A stretch of 61,167 nt of DNA from Lyophyllum atratum (Eukaryota; Basidiomycota; Agaricomycetes; Agaricales; Lyophyllaceae). Below, piece after piece: positions 23,280 through 32,310 of this stretch. The DNA lies in the NCBI GenBank assembly GCA_014905825.1, contig JACGCN010000098.1, forward strand, positions 1 to 61,167, in the 5' to 3' direction. The position numbers and the translations under genes were made by a program. How positions within the stretch are numbered: the first letter of the stretch is position 1; every line of letters starts with the position of its first letter. The notes beneath the pieces were generated by a model. It had not been told where the DNA came from. It saw only the letters and a list, made by a program, of their open reading frames with translations, and did not search any database.

Positions 23280-24235
23280 TCATCGCATAGTGTCACGAAT
23301 GGTTGGCTTTGGTAGTCGCCTTGTTGCTTCCGAGCTGCGCACGGAGTGCCCGTTTGGCTGTCCATCGGATTGTTCTCGACGATGTCGGGTTGTCTGGTTG
23401 GTAGAAGATGCCTTGATCTCTACCGTGTCAATTTGACGTGGGCGGCTGCCCGACGCTAAGTGAGATGTCAGTTTCCGTTGCGCTTCAGTTACGCAAAGTC
23501 AACAACTGACCTTCGAGCAATTTTGCATCTGCTTCCCGGTGAAAACTCTGCATCAGGGCGGTGTAAACGTTTCACCTGCCACTTCATCTGCGACGCACGC
23601 GCCAGGTTTCCCTGAGAAATAGCCCATTTCCTCTCCTCCTTGAATCGCCGACGTTCACTATCCGCCAATGATGCTCGAGTTCGTAAAGCCGCTATTTCGC
23701 GGTCAAGGGGCGCCATCGAGGCGCTCGGACCAACCATTTCAGAGTTGGAGTCGATCGAAGTTATATCGGACATTGTGTGCACGGTTTCCCTAAAGGCTCT
23801 ATGCCTCGCGTCGCTTCCATCCCCTTCACCGCTGCTACGAAATTGTACCACCCGTTCCCGTCGTAGTGCATGTCCCTTTGCAACAGGAGTGGCCTTTTTC
23901 CGTCGTCGGTCTAGGTCAGAAGATCCTTTGGAGGCGCCTAAGAACTGTGACAAACATTCTGTGCAGAGTACGCCCAGCGCAACGCCTAGAAGTGTCGTCA
24001 CAGCTCGAGTGATATCGTTGTTCAAGTTGAACTCGATAAGGAGTTTTGTCGAGATTCCAAAGCCCACAACGATCGCTAGACTGATGTTTCTGGAGGCATA
24101 ATGAAGTCCGACCCCCTGCCAGACGCCGATCAAAATGAAGTCTCTTATAGAGGCTTCGCCTGAACGCGTGAAGTGATCCAGTAGAATGCGAGCTGCGAGG
24201 CCAACGAGGAGAGCGGGCGCTGGTGATATCGGCAT
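23280..24235 (-). CDS. Conserved-type membrane protein, function unknown
   Basis: Not recognised as a named family. The ATG at 24235 opens a frame with three to four hydrophobic segments: APALLVGLAARILLDHF, FILIGVWQGVGLHY, ISLAIVVGFGISTKLLI and VTTLLGVALGVLCTECL. A basic linker and a predicted coiled coil follow (LDREIAALRTRASLADSERR). In the simple frame the protein stops near 23489. One base fewer in the AAA at 23565-23567 would instead continue as VKRYTALMQSFHREADAKLL, and a following exon stays open to a stop at 23280. I annotate the longer version because both pieces look like real protein. The frame break is either a homopolymer error or a recent mutation. Likely an endomembrane protein with a cytosolic coiled-coil tail. 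Confidence 0.6.
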
Positions 24236-24259
24236 AGTGGTCGAAGGGGATTCATACGA

Positions 24260-25425
24260 GCATCACCCGGTTTGAGTTTGACAGCAATACACCCTTGTCC
24301 AACTTTGAATATTCATCACAGGCAACATGCAAACCACGTTGCGTTATTTGCACATAAGCTGGAATGCAATCAAGGACAACCATGTACAAACAGGCGCGTC
24401 CCCAATCAAACGAGTCATTTCCCCATTGTGGCCCTGGGCCATCATACGATACGGTCCGTGGCCTCGTTCCTTGGATTCTGGAGTGACCAGATTCTTCTTT
24501 CATCCACCACTGCATCCTCGCGAGCCTGGTCTTTCTGTTTAGCCGTTAATCGCCAAAGCATCAACCGCAGCAGTGTGAGGGTGTTCTTCACTAGCAATGG
24601 ACGTAGGGCAAGAACAAACTCCAGATGGATTTCAACACAGCTTGAGGAGACTTGATCGCCACAAAGCGAAGAATGAACGAGCCCAATCGCTACCCTGTCC
24701 TACACAGTGCGTGTAGCCACCTACATGAACTTGTGGAGAAAGGAAGCAAAGCACGCAATTGAGAAGGCCGAGGTCAAAGAAACGTAAACCGAGAGATGCC
24801 TCGGGACCACAGAATGTTGACCTGGGGTGCCGAAGAGAACACGAAAACGGGATGAAACGCTGCTGCGTCTGATCTTCGAATTCGGCAAGTTTTAAACAAA
24901 TTTTCTACCTGTGGTTCAATGGTGGGTTCGAGGTACTTTTTCGACTTTCTTCAACGCACCTCGAGAAAGTTCCCTGGCCACCAGTGCGAAAAGATAAAGG
25001 GAATGGCATCCTCACAGCTGTTCCTAGAATCAAGAAATGGAGGTTTAGAGTTTCTCCTGCTTCGTCCATATCCACCGTAGATATCTTGAATGTCGAATGG
25101 AGCCTTTTTTCGGCCTTCCTCCAGTCATATGCATCTCTCCAATAAAGTACCAACTCTTGCATAGTCAAGGTAGGGATTGCATCTACCCATTGCTTCCTTT
25201 GGGGTGTTGAAAGTCTGGAATTATACGAGCGGTGTTGACATGGTCTGTGACCCAGCCAAGTGCACCGACCTTTGCAATGCACGCAGCACACAGCGTCACT
25301 GCCACCATCTTCGGAACATTAGACGGTGACAGACCCCACAAATCTTTACATGTATAGGTATTTGATGACTGGTCTGATCTCACGAAGCCTTCAGGACGCA
25401 GGCGAAGAGTTAGAGCTGCGTGAAG
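24260..25425 (-). pseudogene. Decayed epoxide hydrolase
   Basis: Remnant of a microsomal-type epoxide hydrolase. The N-terminal domain signature is visible at 25200-25060 (WVDAIPTLTMQELVLYWRDA, YDWRKAEKRL). After a one-base slip comes the start of the catalytic domain (EDAIPFIFSHWWPGNFLEV, about 25020-24955), where the usual HGWPGS has become HWWPGN. Further downstream an isolated stretch (SRIQGTRPRTVSYDGP, about 24500-24450) resembles the QGTRPQT...Y block near the C-terminus of these enzymes. Between them the frames are broken and the nucleophile region cannot be found. Disruptions are multiple and family similarity fades, unlike the single-base breaks in PEX5, so real decay is the better explanation. 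Confidence 0.6.
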
Positions 25426-25692
25426 CACCGGAAGCGCGACGGTATGTCGGCGAAGGCGCGTGCATCAGCCGAACAACTGTAGGTCAAAATGGTTGTGGGG
25501 TTCGGCATTTAAGAAAACGGCTGGAGCCACTGACAAGAGCAATCGCATCGAAGGCGGCGCCGGATACTCCACGTGAAAAGACCAGGCGCCGGTCAACCAC
25601 ACGCGTACGTGGTGGATCGCCCTGTCCTAGGGCGCTACAATGAGCAATGCTATATAATTTACAAATATTAGTGTACAGTACAGACGCAATGT

Positions 25693-27658
25693 TCAGATAG
25701 TCTCCGAATCGACATAGTTCGCCATAGGATCCTCCATCATGCGGCGGTTCATGCGATAAGCCTCTGAAGAGGGCGTGAGCAAGGTCGCATAACAAAGTAG
25801 CTGGCTGTTGAATACGCACCAAGTTCCTCTTCCGTAACATCATGGCTCCCTGATTCCAACACACCTTTCCTCTTCTTTCCAGACCTATCATCATTGTCGC
25901 CACCTAGTTTTCGCTTCTTTTCTTCGTTCATCGCCCTTGCCAAGGATTCCTTATCAAGCGTTACGTCCCCTTCCCCGACCCTTTTCTTTGAGAAATTCTG
26001 CTCTATCCGTTGAGCGGTATGTTCTTCCTTGGATATTGATAGTTCGACTGCGGACCCTGGCGGAGATTTAGGAGGAGCGGAGGCGAGGAGACTCTGAGCA
26101 CTGGACGCTTGAGCTGCTGCAATACCAGCGGAACCAGAACAGTACGAAATGTGGATGATAGATTGACAACAGGCATAGCCCCACGTGGCAGTGGACAGAT
26201 CGTACCAAGAACCCCAGACGCATGTGTGGTTGTTAACAAGCACTAAGATGAACATGAGCACAAAGGAACTCGATAAAAGGATACACTGGTAAGGCATACC
26301 GTCTTCAGGATATTTCGATTTCGCTTTCGCTCGTTCACGACCTTTGATAACCTGACCCGTTCTCGAGTATTCGACATAGTCTTCCGTTTGTCCGTGAAGG
26401 AGCTCTTTAGGACCTGACTCCAGATATTGGGCTCCACCGTACTTGGCCAGAATACTGATTTTAGAAGTGTCTTTGAGTTCCTCCTTTTTCTGTCGAAATT
26501 CGTGGTGGAGAAGTTCGCCTTGCGTGGGGTTGGCGTTCAAATGAACATCGTTCCCCCGCGCAGCTGCTTGCCAGGCGAAGAGCTGGAGTTTCTGGACTTC
26601 TGGTGCTTCGCCAGAATAACGGAAGAAGTTATCACCAGCGAACCTCGCCTAGTAAGTGTTGAGATATCAGCATAAGAGGGAGAAAAAGGAGCGCTGGACA
26701 CTTACTTCTTCTGCAGGGATGTCCTTGTCTGGAGCATCACGCATGGAGCGGGTTTTGGGGTCGTAATAGGCACTCTCTGGGTCCAAATTAATCAAGTACT
26801 TCGCAGTGTCTTCTCGAATTCGCAGATTTCGCACTGTTATCCGTGTCTTCGCATCGAGCTTTTGACCCACGGCATCAGCTGCGTCTGCATACTTGTCTTC
26901 ATCGGCATCCTCTTCATCACTCGACCCAAAATCCGCATCATCCTCCTTCCCTTCACCCTTGCCTGCCTTCGCTACCTTCCTAACAGCAGCCAAGTCCGTC
27001 GTCGTCTGATTGTCAATCTCCTCCTCTCTCAGCTTCTGCCTCGCTGCCTCAACGGCAGCATACTCTTCATATATGGCCTTGTGCTCGGAGGCATCATATC
27101 CGTTCCACCGGTCACGTTTCGCGTCATATCCCGAGGCCACTTCTTGTATAACTTCGTCTGCTTGGATATTGCTGTTCGTGAATTTGGCACCCTTCTTCCG
27201 TGGGCGTTCCAGGCAATCCTGCTTCTTGTGGGACATGGCACCGCAATTTTCGCATGCCCCTTTGCGATATTTCTTCGCGGCAGGGCCAGCCTTTGCCCCC
27301 CGGTCATACCACTCATCGAGTTTGTTTGCTCCACTATCATAGTCGGGCCGCCGCTGATGGTTTAGGGACGGTGCACCGGTGTCCAAATACCATGGTGCTT
27401 GGGAGATGTACTCTGAATCGACAAGGAGTAAGTACTAGAGCTGTCATGACGAAGATGCCTACGTACGGGGAATGTGGGGGTTAATCGGTCTGCCTTCCTC
27501 GTCCAGCGCGGCAGGCGCTGTGCCAGCCTTTCGAGCAGCATCCAAATCCTTCTGTCGACGGAACTCCTCGCGGGAAAGCTTTCCGATAGCTGTAATTCAT
27601 GAGATAAGATTCCATTCACGGATGATTTCACGCACAACGCACCAGAAGCCGACGCCAT
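25693..27658 (-). CDS. SLU7: Pre-mRNA splicing factor Slu7
   Basis: Second-step splicing factor needed for 3' splice-site choice. The ATG at 27658 (MASAS) is joined by an intron to [20 protein letters not shown], then INPHIP and [13 protein letters not shown]. The CCHC-type zinc knuckle is clear ([18 protein letters not shown]). The conserved central region follows: [72 protein letters not shown] and [21 protein letters not shown] late exon encodes [20 protein letters not shown]. The Lys-rich tail ([14 protein letters not shown]) is a plausible nuclear signal, and the last exon ends [12 protein letters not shown] at 25693. Six or so exons, no frame breaks seen. The gene is head-to-tail downstream of COG7. 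Confidence 0.95.
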
Positions 27659-27937
27659 TGTGACAAGAGGTGGTGAACCGGTAAATTATTTCGCCTTGCA
27701 GACTTGTCTCTGATTTTGTGCTGTTTGGTAAGCAGATAAATGACAAATAACTTATGTCATCCATGTGACGTGAAACTTGTACAACGGGCCACCAGCTCAA
27801 GAACACAAGTCAAGGAAAGTTACTCAGTAGTATATAGGCCCACGCATCTACAGAAGGTATCTTAACTCGTCGCATGCTGGATCTATGAATAGATAGTTAG
27901 GAGATGTGTGCAGCAACGCGAATATCGACATACGAAC

Positions 27938-30640
27938 TTAACAAGTTAAGTATCTCCAACTGCGCAGTCTTGCAACAATGCGCAACACATGGTCGACCTC
28001 GTCGGCCTCCGACAATCTCTTCCTCCCCTCATCATCATCCAACTCTATCAATTCTTTCCATCTGTCGAGTTCAGGGAACTCCACATTGATAGCATGCACA
28101 ATATTCGACAGGTACTCTAGGTCAGATGCCAGCTGTGCGGCACCTGCCGGAGATACAGAAGAAATGTTTGGAAGTACCGTCGTTGTAAGATGTTCGAGGA
28201 GTGTATGGCCGAGTGAAGATAGCCACGCAGAGGACACGGCATCCGGATCGACAGGAGTAGGCTTTATCGTTGACAGAGAGGAACGACGCATGTGTGTAGG
28301 GGGGGCAAGGGTCTCAGACGAAATCTGTTCGGAAAGCCCTTTCAATGTCTCAGCATCGACATGGGGGAGCGTATGGAGCGAGAATGCAAGTGCATCGTCA
28401 TCCGCATATACTTCAAATAACCGAGGAAGGTTCAGCAGTCCCTCCGCCACTCGCTGCACTGCGTCGCTGGGAGACAGGGAGAAGCTTGGCACTTGAAGTT
28501 CGTTTGCTGTCATGGTACGCTTGGATTTAGGGTCCCCTGGTGCATTCCATAGTGGTGAGGAGGCATATGATGCCAAATGTTTCCATAGTGGTGATAAGAT
28601 GGTTCCTTGCAAAGAGACCTGACAAGAATTCGCGAAGGTAAAGATTGCTCTGCGTGCCTCGATGAGTAGGGGGTCGGGAGATCCAGGTGCAACGGGAAAC
28701 TGGCTATGACGTGAAGACGGGAGGGATGATTCACGAGATTGAGTGTCTGCTTCAACGCTGGTAAACAATGCGTGCAGATCTGCCGAATTCAGAGGTGACT
28801 GCTCTAGAAGTTGACTCTCCCCTCGGGAAGGTGCTATTGTAAAACCATTGGAGTTGTCCCTAGCCAAGCGGAAACGAATCGCGGTCTGTAACAGACTGGA
28901 TCGAAGTTTGGCTTCGAAGCTAGAGATGCGTTCGTAGACTGCCCGGGCTGATGACAGGAGATGTAATGAGAGTTGGAAGTCGGACCAGTCCTGGGTGGAG
29001 TAGTCCATGTCAGATAAGTCGTCGTCAGACGTGGGGATTTGCGACTGAGACGAGGAGGTACGTGTTTCTAACCGGACATCGGCAGTCCATATATCAATAA
29101 ATGACCGGAAGAAGTTGTCGAGGGCTAGTACAAGGCCTACGGACCCGTATCCATGAGTAAATGCGGTATAGCGCGTCAAACTTTCTTCGGCAATCGTGAT
29201 GACGTCCACGGCTCGTTCCCGAAATAAACGAGCGCGATCAGCGTCTGGTATCTTGTCGTTCGTGTCGCTGGAGATGATGTTATGCAGCGCATGCTCTAGG
29301 AGACGCCTCTCCAGCGATCCGTAGTCGATCTGAAAGTCGAGGAATGGCTGAAACAATTCCTGTTCCCACTCCATGCCATCTAACAGCAAAGCTTTCGAGA
29401 CTCCACCAGGTCCCGCTGAAGGCAGATGTGCGCCAGGTCGCCATGAGATCGACATACGTGTCGATCGCCGCCGTGTATGGGAACGAGGGTTAGGATGGGG
29501 AGCGATCTCAGGGCTAGCTCCGTCCGATGCGGATGGAGTAGCTGCGTAGCTTGTCTTCTCGATCGCTTTTTCGACGCTCGAAGCAAATTCCTCTGTGGCT
29601 CGCAGCAAGGATATCAGCTGGTGTAGCGCTGACTCGCTGTGATGTGAAGAGAGAGACGAGAGTCTTTGTGAGAAGGTAGGTTGGAGGGAGGAGAGTGTCG
29701 AAGATATGAATGCTGAGAGCGTGGGTGCCGGGTCTGGGAAGATCGCGGTTATTGAGACGCGTTCAAGGTTCAAAAGGGACAAGAAACTTCCGTAGAACCG
29801 GGGAAGGAAGTTAGCGAATGGTTCTGGGGGTGGGACGGAAGGAGTGGTCGCAGGAGATTGACAGTCGACCAGCGAAACATCATGCCATAGCGCAACAACG
29901 GATGCCCTGCGCGATGCATTGTAGTAGTTTCGAAATTCTGATTCTCTTTGGATGTGAGAGAATATGGAGAAGTAATTCCGACAGACAGCGACGTCTTGTG
30001 AGTTGATTGCAGCAACTAGCGCGGAGCTCAGGGAGGCTTCGAGCTGATTCTGTAGGCTGACCATGAGCGTCCGCCGAGGCTCGTACTCGGGTGTATTGTG
30101 GAATACCACCATGCTCCGGCTTGCTTCAGAAAGCCTCTCGGCCGCCTTCGCGTAGCTACGCTCCGCCAATAGTGACGTGACTTCGAGCTCGAGTGAGCTC
30201 CAGCTCTCGGCCTCCCTCAGAGCTTCCCTGGTAGCCTCCATGCGCCCTTTGATTAAGTCAAGATGCCGAAGATGATCCAAAGCCACGCTGGTAGAATCTG
30301 GGACCGCATCCTTGGACCTTTGGAGAACATTCGACAGGGTAGCTTGCAACGACATTGCGTTATCTTTCATGAAGTGTAAGTCGTAGGTAAGGCGTGGAAC
30401 GCCTCTCGACACGTCATCGATTGTATGCTCAAGCTGAGAAGACGTGTCTTCGCAGGCGATGTCGAGGGTGGCTAGGAGCTGGGTAACATGCTCATCGAGT
30501 TCGGTCAACTCTGTCGGAGCAGGCGATTCGGTCTCCTCGTCATCCTCCGACGTGTCAAGGATATCGTTGATCCACGATACAACATCGCTGTATTGTTCCA
30601 GAGAGGTGATGAGTTCAGTTGTGGAAGGCGGCAGAGGCAT
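27938..30640 (-). CDS. COG7: Conserved oligomeric Golgi complex subunit 7
   Basis: Peripheral Golgi tether subunit of COG lobe B, for retrograde vesicle traffic. A single exon of 900 codons, unusual in this intron-rich window. The start is taken at the ATG at 30640 (MPLPPSTTELITSLEQYSDV), because the upstream extension begins with TTG. The N-terminal third is helical and coiled-coil prone, as in the family (DVVSWINDILD, HLRHLDLIKGRMEATREALR, ERSYAKAAERLSEASRSMVV). Later parts include RNYFSIFSHIQRESEFRNYY and HGYGSVGLVLALDNFF. The C-terminus has ASDLEYLSNIVHAINVEF. Similarity to fungal and animal Cog7 is recognisable but weak away from the N-terminal half, as is normal for this subunit. The long uninterrupted frame argues for good base accuracy here. 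Confidence 0.85.
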   Translation of the reverse strand: MPLPPSTTELITSLEQYSDVVSWINDILDTSEDDEETESPAPTELTELDEHVTQLLATLDIACEDTSSQLEHTIDDVSRGVPRLTYDLHFMKDNAMSLQATLSNVLQRSKDAVPDSTSVALDHLRHLDLIKGRMEATREALREAESWSSLELEVTSLLAERSYAKAAERLSEASRSMVVFHNTPEYEPRRTLMVSLQNQLEASLSSALVAAINSQDVAVCRNYFSIFSHIQRESEFRNYYNASRRASVVALWHDVSLVDCQSPATTPSVPPPEPFANFLPRFYGSFLSLLNLERVSITAIFPDPAPTLSAFISSTLSSLQPTFSQRLSSLSSHHSESALHQLISLLRATEEFASSVEKAIEKTSYAATPSASDGASPEIAPHPNPRSHTRRRSTRMSISWRPGAHLPSAGPGGVSKALLLDGMEWEQELFQPFLDFQIDYGSLERRLLEHALHNIISSDTNDKIPDADRARLFRERAVDVITIAEESLTRYTAFTHGYGSVGLVLALDNFFRSFIDIWTADVRLETRTSSSQSQIPTSDDDLSDMDYSTQDWSDFQLSLHLLSSARAVYERISSFEAKLRSSLLQTAIRFRLARDNSNGFTIAPSRGESQLLEQSPLNSADLHALFTSVEADTQSRESSLPSSRHSQFPVAPGSPDPLLIEARRAIFTFANSCQVSLQGTILSPLWKHLASYASSPLWNAPGDPKSKRTMTANELQVPSFSLSPSDAVQRVAEGLLNLPRLFEVYADDDALAFSLHTLPHVDAETLKGLSEQISSETLAPPTHMRRSSLSTIKPTPVDPDAVSSAWLSSLGHTLLEHLTTTVLPNISSVSPAGAAQLASDLEYLSNIVHAINVEFPELDRWKELIELDDDEGRKRLSEADEVDHVLRIVARLRSWRYLTC

Positions 30641-30816
30641 ACGGGGCAGGCGCAAAATTCAAGGCTGCAAATATTTGCCCACGCTATCTCAGAAACAACA
30701 TTACTTATATGATATATAGAAAGATTATCTACTGAGTATGTAGTGTACTAAAGCATGATGCAGATGCTGTCTGTAATTACCTGAGAGGAAAGGGACAAAA
30801 TGCCATTCCTCTAGAT

Positions 30817-32156
30817 TCACCACCCTAGTTCATACCGAGGGAGTTGTTTGACGATTACCGTATCATCAGAGGGATCGCCCATATGCCTCCAGCACGACGC
30901 GCACAATACACACGGACTCTCTCCCAGTCTGACATCGCCAACAATAGACAAAACAGCAGGCACCTTGGCGCATGCTCGACAGAGATCAAGGAGAGGTGGA
31001 GTGATCTGAAGGGTTAGCGGATATCCTTCGCGGACGTCAGATGGGTGTTGAAGCCTGGTACTAGATATAAGGAGTAATTCAAGGCAGGCAGGTATCTATG
31101 GAATACCTGATCTGGTCGATGACAAGAAAGTGTTCGCAGTTACCTTGATGGAGTAGCCAGTATGGCTCATTGATTCGAAGCAGAAGGGAAGACAAAGGGG
31201 TCTCGTAAATGGTAGTCGAGGCCATCGTGACTACGGGCGCATCCTTGGAGACGGCTTGGAGGTGCGTAATGAGTTTCCTATAGGTGCTGAGTCGCTGTTC
31301 AGAGTACAGCCGCAGAGAAACATACTGGGCATAATCGTCTTTGGTGTAACCGTCGCCATACGCAACGCCTTCAATACAGATGACACAACCATCATCATCT
31401 TTGGAGCGCCTGGACTCAGACTCCCGTGTATCCATCGAATCTGCAGCCGTAATTTCATTCGAAATGCATGGAATGACATCGAAGAGATCTCCTAGGCTTT
31501 GCGATGAAAGGAGAACATGTTGGGAAGAGCGATGGGTGTAGCCAGAGGACCAAGCTGATCTATTGTGTACGGTCACGGTGATAATCGCACTGATCTCGTC
31601 CGATAAATGTGCAGAAGGCTCGGGCGCGGGTTTCTTGGGAGACATCAGACAGGCATCGAAAACGCTGGGCGAATACGGACCACTTGTGCAAGGACATTCT
31701 GGTCAGCGTTCTTGGATGGCCTTATGAACGATGCAGAATCGGCCTTGAGCCTATGGATATGAGAAAACGCAGCGCGGGCGAGCTATGGTATACGTACTTC
31801 CAGCTGTTGAGCTTGACAGCGTCAAGGCTTCGCTGAAGTGCAGCTACATTAGCTGGAAGACTGTCCGGATCTGGTAGGTTGATTTTTCGCTTTGGCTTCG
31901 ACGTCTTCGTTGTGGAAAAGAGAGAGGTCAGGGTGTGATCGTGATCCTTGGAAAGATAGGCGGAGAGAGTGGGGTTATTCCAAGCGTCGAAGAGGGAGTC
32001 ATGGAGGTCTGAAACGCTGCACTCGTCGGCAAGGGACGGTGTATGTGTACTTGAATCGTCGGTAGCACTATTAAGCTCAGCTGCAGCCTGGACGAATGCA
32101 CGAATGTCAATTGGGTCCGACGGAGGGCCAAAAAGCGATTCAATAGTGGCGTTCAT
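30817..32156 (-). CDS. SNAPC3: snRNA-activating protein complex subunit 3 (SNAP50-like)
   Basis: Family members bind the proximal sequence element of snRNA promoters. Exon 1 (start 32156, MNATIESLFGPPSDPIDIRA) is variable. Exon 2 holds the conserved body: ITVTVHNRSAWSSGYTHRSS, QHVLLSSQSLGDLFDVIPC, CVICIEGVAYGDGY and EPYWLLHQGNCEHFLVIDQI. Exon 3 carries the C-terminal zinc-finger block, DLCRACAKVPAVLSIVGDVR then CVLCASCWRHMGD, and ends LGW at 30817. Three exons, with junctions near 31650-31790 and 31045-31100. The gene is divergent from the repeat protein at 32311, with only about 155 bases between the two start codons. Confidence 0.9.
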
Positions 32157-32310
32157 AGTGAGTTACGTAAACAGACGTGGATTGAGGATTTAGATTTGGA
32201 CTGGGCGCTGTGAATCGACGGTGGTCGCTCGATGTTGCCCCCAAAGTCTCACCTGTCCTGTCCTATATAGAACTTGCAATGAACCTGTATGATATTTCCT
32301 ATCTCTCGTA

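Noticed and set aside
24252..25291. Functional epoxide hydrolase gene with introns
   Set aside because: The frame slip after the N-terminal domain is not explained by a plausible intron. The nucleophile region is missing, and the motif at the catalytic entry is altered.
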